The translations under genes and the position numbers were made by a program. The notes beneath the pieces are model-generated. The model made no database searches. It was given only the letters and a program-made list of their open reading frames with translations, and was not told the DNA's origin. A stretch of 64,000 nt of DNA from CAYMGM01 sp964390005 (lineage in GTDB: Bacteria; Pseudomonadota; Alphaproteobacteria; UBA9219), in assembly GCA_964390005.1 (NCBI GenBank), contig CAYMGM010000001.1, positions 310,001-374,000 on the forward strand, in the 5' to 3' direction. Each line of letters starts with the position of its first letter. The stretch's first letter is position 1. Of the stretch, positions 17,917 to 26,703 are shown piece after piece.

Positions 17917-19104
17917 ATGAAACGATTAGACGACCTCTTTAAAGAAAGAGCCATACAAAAAAGGCGTCTCTTTTTAAGGGGCGTCTTTTTTGGCGGCGTT
18001 CTTATGTTTGGGGTCGTGGGTCGTGCCTATGCCGGTGATGTCAAAACGACGACATCGCTTGAAGCGCGTGGACAGTGGGATTCCAACCCACTCATGCTGA
18101 CGCACGATGCAAAAGCCGTTTATCAGTCCATCATCACGCCAAAGCTTGACGTTATCGATAAGACGCCATTGTCTGCGCTGGATTTGACCGTTTGGGTCAA
18201 TCAAAACACCTATAACGATTCAGCTTATAATTCGACAGATTTTCACGGAATTGGCGCGTTCTCACGCACAAACGAACGCTGGCAAGCAGGCGTTGATAGC
18301 AGCGTCGATTACGACACGACACGTCAAAGTGAATGGAACGCCAGCGGATATACGTCAAAAAACGATCGAGAACTTTTATACCAGTTCACGCCAAGCATAA
18401 CTTATTCACCCGTACAAACAATAAGTCTTAAAACAAATATGGGATATACGCGCGCTTCGTTCGAAGGCAAGGCGTCGCGCGACTATGATATCGTTTCCGC
18501 TTCTCAGACTGTGACAAAAAGTTTTACGCCGCTTAACACAGGCTTTCTGTCACTACAGGCCCAACATTATCGGACGCTGGACGACCTTCCCCAATCGCGG
18601 TCGGATACCGTCGGCCCGATGGCTGGGTGGACGACGAAATTATCATCTAAGCTGACGGCATCGGTTTCAGGCGGCGGGCAATATTCGCGTCAAGAAGGCG
18701 AAAATGTGTCCTCTTCACAATGGAAACTCTATGCTGTTTATGCAGGATCTCTTGTTTTCAAAGGGTTACAAGATAACATCTCGCTTTCATCTCAACGCAC
18801 AAAACAAGCCTTTAACTACGGCGCACAATATTATATGACGACTGTCAGTTTGAGCGAGGCACGGCAAATGACACCGACATTCGCTGTGAATATGGGGGCG
18901 ACTTACCAGTTTGCCGATTATTCGGCTTATAGGGGCGATGCGTTTGACTATCGTTACAATGGCAATGTCGGCGTGCGCTATGATGCAACGCGAACCCTAT
19001 CGCTTTCGGCACAATATAGATACAGGCTCGACTCTTGGACAAGCGGTAATCAAGCCCACGAAAATTTGGGGCTTCTTGGCCTGAACTATCATTATCAAAT
19101 GTAA
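17917..19104 (+). CDS. Outer-membrane beta-barrel protein of the exosortase/EPS locus
   Basis: I chose the ATG at 17917; a TTG immediately upstream would add one residue. A signal peptide ends near GRAYAGD (about residue 37). The rest, about 355 residues, alternates polar and hydrophobic residues with many Tyr, Ser, Thr and Gln, and has turn-like Asn/Asp/Gly clusters. It ends LGLLGLNYHYQM, which fits a closing beta strand of a barrel. Proteins of this kind are common in exosortase/EPS loci, where they may help the polymer cross the outer membrane. No enzymatic motif is seen. It starts 4 bases after the export gene. Confidence 0.7.
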   Translation: MKRLDDLFKERAIQKRRLFLRGVFFGGVLMFGVVGRAYAGDVKTTTSLEARGQWDSNPLMLTHDAKAVYQSIITPKLDVIDKTPLSALDLTVWVNQNTYNDSAYNSTDFHGIGAFSRTNERWQAGVDSSVDYDTTRQSEWNASGYTSKNDRELLYQFTPSITYSPVQTISLKTNMGYTRASFEGKASRDYDIVSASQTVTKSFTPLNTGFLSLQAQHYRTLDDLPQSRSDTVGPMAGWTTKLSSKLTASVSGGGQYSRQEGENVSSSQWKLYAVYAGSLVFKGLQDNISLSSQRTKQAFNYGAQYYMTTVSLSEARQMTPTFAVNMGATYQFADYSAYRGDAFDYRYNGNVGVRYDATRTLSLSAQYRYRLDSWTSGNQAHENLGLLGLNYHYQM

Positions 19105-19139
19105 AAGCGCGCAGACGTTAGAGCAAAAGGACTGCACAG

Positions 19140-20903
19140 ATGGAAGAATTATCTCTTCAATATTACCTGTTCGTGTTTAAGCTGCGTCGAAAGATCTTCA
19201 TTCCTGTTTTTGTCCTGATGGTGACATTAACAAGCCTTTTCGCCGCGCGGTGGTCTAGTTATCAAGCGGAAGCCCTTATTCAAGTCTCTCAACCCCAAAT
19301 CAACGAGGACAGTAGCAGCAGCAGCAGCAATCGCGCACCCGAAGATCTGGCCGATTTAAGAATTTCATATCTGCAACAAAAAGTTCTATCCATTAACTCG
19401 CTCATTGAAATCATTAATAAGTTCAATTTGTATCAAGGCATGCGCGAAAAAATGCCCATCACAGCCGTCGCCAACAAAATGGCGTCGAACATAAAAATAT
19501 CTATGCAAAGCGCTTCGCTAGCCAATCCGGCGTCGGCTCAAAAAGCGACGGCAAGCCAACTTGAAGCGATGACCTTCACCATTGACTATAAATACAGCGA
19601 TCCCTCCCTTGCCCAACAAGTCACAAATGAACTTGTCACGCGTTTTTTGGACGAGGACATCAAACAACGTCGCGATCAAGCCAAAGAAACCTCAGCTTTT
19701 CTTCAGGCCCAAATTGATCAATTGGAAAAGTCGCTTCGCGACCAGGAAAAGAAAATAGCTGAAATTCGCAGCGCCAACGGCGCCTCACGACCCGATGCCT
19801 TAGCCTTTAACCAACAAGCGATGGCTTCGTCGATGCAAAGTTTACAAAATCTCGAGACCCAAATAGCCTCGCTTTTAGGAACAATCGGTTCATTAAAAGG
19901 GCAATTGGCCGCGACAGATCCTTATTCGCGCGTTGTCGACAACGGAAATCTTTTAACGACGCCTACCGTTCAATTACGCGCGCTTCGTACACAATATGCA
20001 AGTCTGTCAGCGCAATACGGCCCTAAACATCCCGATGTTATCAAGGCGCGCCATCAGCTTGAAGCCTTAGAAGCACAGATAGGCGATACGGCTTCGACAG
20101 CCGAAATCCCCACGCTTAAAGCCCTCATCACGGATGTTGAAACAAAGCTTGCGACAGCCCAAAAAACTTATGGCCCGCAAAATCCCGAGGTGCAATCGCT
20201 GACAACGCAGTTAGAGAAATTAAACACTCAACTCAAGGCGACCATTGAAAAAATGCCCGCAGCAAATCTCGTGCAAAAAGATGCGGACAATCCCGTTTAC
20301 TTGCAATTAAGCGCGCAATTAGAGGCAGCGAATAAACAATACAACGTTTTGCTTAATCAAAAAGCAGCCTTACAGGCCCAGGTTGAAAAATATCAGAAAG
20401 CCGTCATGTTGAATCCTGGTATTGAACAACAATTGACGGCCTTGGCGCGAGATTACGAAAACGACAATCTTCACTATCGCGATCTAAAATCCCGTAAAAT
20501 GCAGGCCGATATTACGTCGTCTATTGAAACCGAAAGCGTAGGGAAACGCCTTATCGTTCTAACGCCGCCAGAAATGCCTAGCAAAACGACCCCACCGCAA
20601 ATGATTTTATTTCTCGGTGGGATCATTCTTTCGCTCTTTGCCGGATTAACCGCCGTTATTGGATTTCAGATTTTCAGCCAAAGCGTCGTCGGTCCCCAGC
20701 ATGTCGAAATGTTGACGGGGACGCCGCCTTTGGTCGTCGTACCGCGTTTAAAAACACCGGGCGAAAAGTTTTCATACTGGCGGCAGTATCGTAAGCAAAT
20801 CATTTTTATTTCAATCGCAATCATCGTTTTCTTGGCGCTTATTTCGATCTTTGTCATGCCGCTTGACGAGATTTTGAATAAGCTAACCGATGCGCTGTCT
20901 TAA
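19140..20903 (+). CDS. Polysaccharide chain-length determinant (Wzz/GNVR family)
   Basis: This 587-residue inner-membrane protein should control polymer length. It begins MEELSLQYYLFVFKLRRK with a first membrane segment at about residues 19-37 (IFIPVFVLMVTLTSLFAA). A long periplasmic coiled-coil region follows, with repeated Gln/Leu/Glu heptads (about 170-470). A second membrane segment (MILFLGGIILSLFAGLTAV) lies around 483-502 and a third (FISIAIIVFLALISIFVM) near the C-terminus. The sequence YGPKHPDVIKARHQLEALEAQI is the usual Wzz/GumC motif region. There is no fused kinase; that role falls to the next gene. A short Ser repeat occurs near residue 60. Confidence 0.85.
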   Translation: MEELSLQYYLFVFKLRRKIFIPVFVLMVTLTSLFAARWSSYQAEALIQVSQPQINEDSSSSSSNRAPEDLADLRISYLQQKVLSINSLIEIINKFNLYQGMREKMPITAVANKMASNIKISMQSASLANPASAQKATASQLEAMTFTIDYKYSDPSLAQQVTNELVTRFLDEDIKQRRDQAKETSAFLQAQIDQLEKSLRDQEKKIAEIRSANGASRPDALAFNQQAMASSMQSLQNLETQIASLLGTIGSLKGQLAATDPYSRVVDNGNLLTTPTVQLRALRTQYASLSAQYGPKHPDVIKARHQLEALEAQIGDTASTAEIPTLKALITDVETKLATAQKTYGPQNPEVQSLTTQLEKLNTQLKATIEKMPAANLVQKDADNPVYLQLSAQLEAANKQYNVLLNQKAALQAQVEKYQKAVMLNPGIEQQLTALARDYENDNLHYRDLKSRKMQADITSSIETESVGKRLIVLTPPEMPSKTTPPQMILFLGGIILSLFAGLTAVIGFQIFSQSVVGPQHVEMLTGTPPLVVVPRLKTPGEKFSYWRQYRKQIIFISIAIIVFLALISIFVMPLDEILNKLTDALS

Positions 20904-20926
20904 AAGTTTGAAAGGTTCGTCGACAA

Positions 20927-21736
20927 ATGGAAAAACTTGAGAAAGCGTTGGCCAAAGCCCGCCAGTTGCGTGCCCAAGCCCTTGGCGAAAGCCAACCCTT
21001 GCAATCGTCGGACGATCTTAAACAGGTGTCCTTATCGGTTTCCGCGCTAGACGATTTGTCCTTACCGGAACCCACGATCGGCATCGACGAGAATATTTTA
21101 GATTCTCATCGCATTGTCGCACACCACGCCAGCACGCATGAATCCGACGTTATTCGTCTTTTACGCACGCAAGTTTTGCGTGACATGGCTCAGAGCAATT
21201 TTAAAACGCTTGGAATTACAAGCCCATGTTATGGCGATGGTAAAACAACGCTGGCGATCAACCTGGCCATCAGCATGGCGATGGATGTCAAACAGACGGT
21301 ATTGCTTGTCGATCTTGACCTGCGCAAACCCTGTTTGGGCCGTTATCTAGGGCTACCAGAATCTCTTCCTGGCTTAACGCAATATCTTGCAGGGAAAACG
21401 GATCTCTCGCACTGTCTGCAACGCCTGCCTTTTGAACGTCTGGTTGTTCTGCCTGTCGGATCCAAAATCATGCGATCCTCTGAAGTTTTAGGGCAGCCGC
21501 GCATGTCAGCGCTTGCCGAGGAAATGAAAAACAGATACCCCGACCGTCTTATCATCTACGATATGCCGCCGCTTTTGGTGCAGGATGATCCTTTGGCCTT
21601 TATGCCCAATATTGACGCCGCGCTTTTAGTCTTACGCGATGGCGTCACAAAGGCCGACGAGATCAAGCGCTGTTTTGATATCTTAGGCAACACGCATGTC
21701 ATTGGGACGGTTTTAAACAGCATGACGTTAACATGA
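20927..21736 (+). CDS. Tyrosine-autokinase-like P-loop ATPase (CpsD/BY-kinase family)
   Basis: The 269-residue product is the cytoplasmic partner expected for the chain-length protein. Walker A is SPCYGDGKTT (about 99-108), Walker A' VLLVDLDLRKP (125-135) and Walker B LIIYDMPPLL (208-217), the three motifs of bacterial tyrosine kinases. The N-terminus MEKLEKALAKARQLRAQ is typical of the exosortase-associated version. The C-terminus (TVLNSMTLT) lacks the tyrosine cluster that is autophosphorylated in classical BY-kinases, so kinase activity is uncertain. The stop overlaps the exosortase start as ATGA. Confidence 0.85.
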   Translation: MEKLEKALAKARQLRAQALGESQPLQSSDDLKQVSLSVSALDDLSLPEPTIGIDENILDSHRIVAHHASTHESDVIRLLRTQVLRDMAQSNFKTLGITSPCYGDGKTTLAINLAISMAMDVKQTVLLVDLDLRKPCLGRYLGLPESLPGLTQYLAGKTDLSHCLQRLPFERLVVLPVGSKIMRSSEVLGQPRMSALAEEMKNRYPDRLIIYDMPPLLVQDDPLAFMPNIDAALLVLRDGVTKADEIKRCFDILGNTHVIGTVLNSMTLT

Positions 21737-23376
21737 AGACTCGCGCCAATGCCCCCAAAGCCCTCTTGCGGCCCGCCTTGTTTTTCCTAATTTGCGCCTG
21801 TCTTGGCGTTTTTGCGCAAAGGCCTTTGGAAAGCCTTTGGGCTGCATGGCAAACGCCGGAATATAGCCATGGCTTTCTTATTCCTCTTCTATCCATCCTG
21901 ATTGCCATTCATCGTGTTTTAGAACAAAAGCCGCCTAGCGGCGGCTCTTGGATCGGCGCGATCCTTTTCTTGTCTGGGGCCTTGGGAATATTGATCAGCG
22001 ATCTTGGCGCTTTTGAACCGCTCGCTCATGCAAGTTTGGTTCTTGCGCTTGTTGGTCTTTTTATGGCTTTTTGGGGCGTGCGCGTCGTTCGTTGCAGTTG
22101 GTTTGCTTTTGTTTATCTTCTTTTTGCCATACCCGTGCCGCGTTTAATTTACGTTGGCTTATCTCAAGACCTTCAGCTTTTATCTTCATGGCTCGGCGTT
22201 TTGCCTTTCGATCTTATAGGCGTCACTTATTTTCGCCAAGGAAACGTCATTGATCTTGGCACGTACCAGCTGCAAGTTGCCGAGGCCTGTAGCGGGTTAA
22301 GATATTTATTTCCACTGATGGGGTTTAGCTTTCTTGTCGCCTATCTTTTTGAGACGGCCTTCTGGAAGCGAGCCGTTTTGTTTCTATCGGCCATTCCTTT
22401 GACCATTTTGGCCAATGCCTTGCGGCTGACTCTGATCGGATTTACCGTCGATCGCTGGGGCATCGAAATGGCGGAAGGATTGTTACACGATTTTGAAGGC
22501 TGGACCCTTTTTGCTTTTTGCCTTTTGGCTTTATTGGTGGAAATACATTTTCTTCAAAAAATCGGCACGCGCGGTAGATTGAATCTTGAACCTCTTTCTT
22601 TACCGCCCCTGTCGTTTTTTTCATCGCCCTTTCCTCCGCTGACGCGCAGTGCATGGCTTTGCGGTTTTATCGGACTGATCATGTTTCTTTTTGCCCTGTA
22701 TGGCGGGCTTGCCAACCGACCGACGATCATTCCCCCTCACCCCCCTTTTGTTTCCTTTCCTTTGTCTTTCGGTGCCTGGACGGGAACGCCCCAAACCATT
22801 GCCCCAGATCAATTAGATGCTTTGAAGGCAAGCGATTATTTCCAGGCAACCTATACAGCCCCATCGTTGTTTCCAAAATCGGCTGTTAATCTGTTTATTG
22901 TGTATTACGACAATCAACGGACCGGCGTTTCCGTTCATTCGCCTGAAAACTGTTTGCCCGGCAGCGGTTGGATCATGACAGATAAACGCACCGTTCCTTT
23001 ATCGCAAACGGCGGGCGCTCGAATCATGGTTTCGCGCGCTGTTATTGAACGTGGAGACGAAAAATACGCCGTTTATTACTGGTTTGATGAACGTGGCCGC
23101 GTTATTCAAAGCCAATATGGCGCTAAGTTTTACCTTTTTGTCGATTCTCTGCTTTTAAATCGTAGCGATGGCGCTCTTGTCCGCTTGTTTACCAAGCTCG
23201 AAAAAGGCGAAACTGCCGAAGCGGCCGATACGCGGGTGAGCACATTTTTGCAACTAGCCACCCCGGCTTTAAAATATTATATTCCAGGGAATATTGCTTC
23301 TGAATTATCGTTAGGCGCGCCCCTAGCGCCAACGCCAGGCGATGGCCTAAAGGAGGATCTATATGACAAATACTAA
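21733..23376 (+). CDS. Exosortase fused to a C-terminal EpsI domain
   Basis: Exosortases are membrane cysteine transpeptidases that recognise C-terminal sorting tails of secreted proteins. This 547-residue protein has about eight membrane segments in residues 10-270. The expected catalytic residues are present: Cys186 in VAEACSGLRYLFPL, Arg231 in NALRLTLIGF, and His252 in LLHDFEGW. After a further membrane segment (about 305-325), residues 330-535 form an EpsI-like domain with SVHSPENCLPGSGW and YAVYYWFDERGR. Fusion to EpsI is known in several exosortase classes. The VPLPG tails of the two downstream cargo proteins suggest the exosortase D (VPLPA-CTERM) class, whereas the neighbouring genes resemble exosortase A loci. 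I leave the subtype open. Confidence 0.93.
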   Translation: MKTRANAPKALLRPALFFLICACLGVFAQRPLESLWAAWQTPEYSHGFLIPLLSILIAIHRVLEQKPPSGGSWIGAILFLSGALGILISDLGAFEPLAHASLVLALVGLFMAFWGVRVVRCSWFAFVYLLFAIPVPRLIYVGLSQDLQLLSSWLGVLPFDLIGVTYFRQGNVIDLGTYQLQVAEACSGLRYLFPLMGFSFLVAYLFETAFWKRAVLFLSAIPLTILANALRLTLIGFTVDRWGIEMAEGLLHDFEGWTLFAFCLLALLVEIHFLQKIGTRGRLNLEPLSLPPLSFFSSPFPPLTRSAWLCGFIGLIMFLFALYGGLANRPTIIPPHPPFVSFPLSFGAWTGTPQTIAPDQLDALKASDYFQATYTAPSLFPKSAVNLFIVYYDNQRTGVSVHSPENCLPGSGWIMTDKRTVPLSQTAGARIMVSRAVIERGDEKYAVYYWFDERGRVIQSQYGAKFYLFVDSLLLNRSDGALVRLFTKLEKGETAEAADTRVSTFLQLATPALKYYIPGNIASELSLGAPLAPTPGDGLKEDLYDKY

Positions 23377-25750
23377 AAAAATCTGCCTGATTTTTCTTCT
23401 TGGCCTTACGCTGTCTGCATGCGAAAAACCCGAACAAAAAGAAGCCCGCTATCTTGAACGCGGCAACACCTTTTTCCAGCAACACGATTACAAAAAAGCA
23501 CGTTTAGCTTATCGCAATGCGGCGCGCATTAAACCTTCTGACCCCGAAATTTACTATCGTCTTGGCCTTTTAGAAGAAGCCGATGGGAATATCGCGGGCG
23601 CCTTTTCATTCTTTACGGCCGGCGAGCGTCAGGATCCAGCCTATATTCCTGTCGTTAACAAGCTGGCTCAATATTATTTAGCCGCAGACATGACAGATAA
23701 CGCGGCCGCGAAAATCGAAACGGTGCTGAAAAAAGATCCGAAGAATGCTGAAGCCCACGCTCTGAATGCCTCGTTACTTTTACGTAGAATGGCTTACGAC
23801 GAGGCCGAAAGCGAAGCCCGCACGGCTTTGCGATTAGATCCGACGACGGTCATGGGAAGTGCCGTTCTATCCAATACCTACATGGCACAAAACAAGCCAA
23901 GCCTTGCGATTGAAGCGCTTGATAAGGGGCTTGAAATGACGCCAAACAACGAAACCTTATTAAGCTTAAAAGCTCTTATTTTCGAAAAAGAAGGCGATCT
24001 GGACAAGCTTGCCGCCGTTTACAACCAACTTTTTACAGTTAATCCGCAAAATCTGGCCTATTGGGACAATCTTTCGCGCTTATATTTAAGCAAAGGCCGT
24101 ACAGATGATGCCGAAGCGACGCTGAAAAAAGCCATCGAAGCCAACCCAGACAACGTCAATGCCAAAAAAATTCTTGTGACTTTTTTGGATAAAAACCGCG
24201 ATCTATCAAGCGTTGAAAAACAGATTGCACAATTTGCGCAACAAGATCCCAATAACACATCCTACCTTTTTTGGCTTGCCGGTATCTATCAAAGTCATGA
24301 CCAAACCGACAAAGCCATTCACTTGTTCCAAGACATTGCAAAGAAAAACTGGAGCCGTTCAAACGTCAGCCTGAACGCGCAGGCGGCCATCGCTCGTCTG
24401 CGCCTTGTGAAAGGCGAGCGCGAAGTCGCAAGCAAAATTATTCAGTCTGTTCTTGATAAGGATCCCAACAACAACGACGCGCTTTTTTTACACGCGCACT
24501 TGCTTGCTGACCAAGGCATGTATCAACCCGCCGTGACCGACTTGCGCTTGATCTTACGGAACGAACCGCACCAACGAAATGCCGAGATCTTGCTTTCGGA
24601 GGTTCTGCTTAAACAAGGCTATATTGATCTGGCGCTTGAAACAATGCGTCAACGCACTGACGCCGATCCATTGGATTTGGAAAGCCGCATACGCATGGCT
24701 CAAATCATGGCAGCTAAGGGGGAACTGGACAGAGCCAAAAAAAACCTGGATCTTGTCACCCAATCGGATCCGCATATGGCTGTGGCTTGGGAAAACACAG
24801 CACGGCTTGCCTTGGTTCGCAAAGACTGGCCCGAGGCTGAACGCGCTATTGCGCAACTAGATGCCTTTAAAGATCAAAAAGATTTGGTCAGCTTTTTACG
24901 CGCCCAATTAAAAGACGCCCAAGGACAACGCGGCGATGCCTTTGCCATCTATCAAGCACTTATCCAAAAAACGCCGGGAACGACGTTGTCTCACATCGCC
25001 TTGACCGAGTATTACAATGCGGCCATTGCGACGAACAAACTTCCGCAAGCCGAGGCTATGCTCGCGTCGTTAACATCGAAAGATCCTGAAATTCTAACAA
25101 CGCGCGGACGTTTATTTCTTCAAATGAACAAACTTGTCGAAGCTGAACAGGCTTTTGACGATGCGATCCTTGCCAAGCCCTCCAATCAGGATCCTTACAT
25201 CGAGTTGGCTGGGTTATTGATCCGAGCCGAAAAGCAAGCTGGGGCCGAAAAGGTTCTGCGTACGGCGATGACTGTTGACCCAACCGATGCGCGTGCGCCT
25301 TTAGTCCTTGCCGATCTTTTGACGACAAACAAACGCATCGCCGAGGCCGTCGAGATTTATCAAAATCTTTTAGCGACAAATCCGTCATCGGATCTTGTTG
25401 CCAACAATCTGGCACAACTTATCGCCGATGAAATGCCCAACGATATGACCGCCCTTCAAAAGGCAGCTCAAATTGCCGAACGCTTTGCCGTATCGGATAA
25501 CCCGCTTTTGCTTGATACGATTGGCTGGGTTTATTTTAGGCAGAACCATTTGAACAAAGCTGAGTCAATCGCCCATAAAATCATAGCGCAAGGAAAGGTT
25601 TTGCCGCCCCAAGTCCATTACCATTTGGGCGCCATTCTTTTTGCAAATGGAGAGAAAGAGCCCGCAAAGCAAGAACTTCAAAAAGCGCTTCAGGGTTCCA
25701 GCGATTACATTGGAAAAGCGCAAGCTGTTGAACTTATGAAACAATTATAA
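23363..25750 (+). CDS. TPR-repeat lipoprotein of the exosortase system (PrsT-like)
   Basis: The 795-residue product has a lipoprotein signal with lipobox LSAC (Cys20). The rest is almost wholly tetratricopeptide repeats, roughly 18-20 units of about 34 residues, with repeated patterns such as DPKNAEAHALNASLLLRR and NPDNVNAKKIL. Very long TPR lipoproteins next to exosortase genes are typical of these loci (the PrsT type). It probably acts as a periplasmic or outer-membrane scaffold for the export machinery. The ATG lies inside the 3' end of the exosortase gene (14-base overlap), with AGGAGGATCT just before it, an almost ideal Shine-Dalgarno. Confidence 0.9.
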   Translation: MTNTKKICLIFLLGLTLSACEKPEQKEARYLERGNTFFQQHDYKKARLAYRNAARIKPSDPEIYYRLGLLEEADGNIAGAFSFFTAGERQDPAYIPVVNKLAQYYLAADMTDNAAAKIETVLKKDPKNAEAHALNASLLLRRMAYDEAESEARTALRLDPTTVMGSAVLSNTYMAQNKPSLAIEALDKGLEMTPNNETLLSLKALIFEKEGDLDKLAAVYNQLFTVNPQNLAYWDNLSRLYLSKGRTDDAEATLKKAIEANPDNVNAKKILVTFLDKNRDLSSVEKQIAQFAQQDPNNTSYLFWLAGIYQSHDQTDKAIHLFQDIAKKNWSRSNVSLNAQAAIARLRLVKGEREVASKIIQSVLDKDPNNNDALFLHAHLLADQGMYQPAVTDLRLILRNEPHQRNAEILLSEVLLKQGYIDLALETMRQRTDADPLDLESRIRMAQIMAAKGELDRAKKNLDLVTQSDPHMAVAWENTARLALVRKDWPEAERAIAQLDAFKDQKDLVSFLRAQLKDAQGQRGDAFAIYQALIQKTPGTTLSHIALTEYYNAAIATNKLPQAEAMLASLTSKDPEILTTRGRLFLQMNKLVEAEQAFDDAILAKPSNQDPYIELAGLLIRAEKQAGAEKVLRTAMTVDPTDARAPLVLADLLTTNKRIAEAVEIYQNLLATNPSSDLVANNLAQLIADEMPNDMTALQKAAQIAERFAVSDNPLLLDTIGWVYFRQNHLNKAESIAHKIIAQGKVLPPQVHYHLGAILFANGEKEPAKQELQKALQGSSDYIGKAQAVELMKQL

Positions 25751-25875
25751 CTAAAGGACGTTTCCCTTGTCTTTAACAAGAGGCTGTTGGAAGCACGCGA
25801 AAAACAATTCTTGTTTTGTTTCAACACCTTTGCTAGGGCTTAATCAGGATTTCATTTAAAGATAAAGGCACCGCC

Positions 25876-26574
25876 ATGAAGAAATATGTATTATTGTGGG
25901 CTTGTACCTTCTGTTTCCTTTTTCAGACGCCATCGTCTCAAGCCGCGACCATCAGCACGATTTCTGGTCTGGTGACAATTGGCGCGCCATCCAGCAAAGC
26001 GGGGAACATCGATTTTGATGCGTTGTCTCCTTATGGGTTATCTGCCCTAACCGACAAAACTGTTTCTATTCCGACATCAGATTCTCGTGCCGAAGGAAAA
26101 CTTATTACCTCCTTTGCGGGCATCACCAACTCTAGTGATCTTTTGGCAACCAAGCCTGTTGGAACAGTCGGCTCGAATTTTTTGGCTATTTATTCATTAT
26201 TTGGCCATGATGGATCGGCGACCTTTAATTTTACGAATGCGCCGACCTTAGTTTCCTTTAACATTGGAACGCTAGACCGTGGCAATAGCCTAACTGTTGT
26301 CGATACGTCTGATGATCGCTATACGCTGACGGGGGCCCAGCTTCTTGCTGCGGCAGCGGCAGATGGGACTATTGCCTCTAAGAAGTCCGGGCAATCAACT
26401 GTTTTCCTTTCGTTATTCAGCTTGAAGGGTATTGCTCAGATCATTTTGAGCACAACCAAAGATAAGGTTATGGAAATCAGCAATATGACGGCAGTTCCCT
26501 TGCCTGGTGCGATTGTTTTGTTTGGCACGGCTTTGGTTGGTATCAAGCGTATGCGCCGAAAAAGCGGGAAATAG
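25876..26574 (+). CDS. VPLPG-CTERM surface protein, first exosortase cargo
   Basis: The 232-residue product has a signal peptide (residues 1 to about 24, ending SSQAA) and a C-terminal sorting tail. The tail starts at about residue 207: VPLPG, a hydrophobic stretch (AIVLFGTALVGI) and a basic end (KRMRRKSGK). This is the three-part pattern recognised by exosortases. The mature part is rich in Ser, Thr, Ala and Gly and shows no enzymatic motif. It is paralogous to the next gene: both have an SKAGN/SAAGN segment, NFLA, and a SFNIGTLD/SFNWGSID segment. A 125-base gap separates it from the TPR gene, so it may have its own promoter. Confidence 0.87.
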   Translation: MKKYVLLWACTFCFLFQTPSSQAATISTISGLVTIGAPSSKAGNIDFDALSPYGLSALTDKTVSIPTSDSRAEGKLITSFAGITNSSDLLATKPVGTVGSNFLAIYSLFGHDGSATFNFTNAPTLVSFNIGTLDRGNSLTVVDTSDDRYTLTGAQLLAAAAADGTIASKKSGQSTVFLSLFSLKGIAQIILSTTKDKVMEISNMTAVPLPGAIVLFGTALVGIKRMRRKSGK

Positions 26575-26703
26575 ATCCTCCGAACGATAGATTTATTACT
26601 TCTGAATGCGTTGAAGGAAGGTCTCTTGCCTTTTACACGCTATGATTGTAAGATTGGAATCGCGTTCAAAGAAAATATTTAATTTTTGCCAAGGAGATCC
26701 CCC

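Noticed and set aside
17961..17995. Apparent hairpin at the start of the barrel gene
   Set aside because: The repeated GGCGTCT/GGCGTCTTT units are direct repeats within the coding frame, not inverted, so no stem forms.
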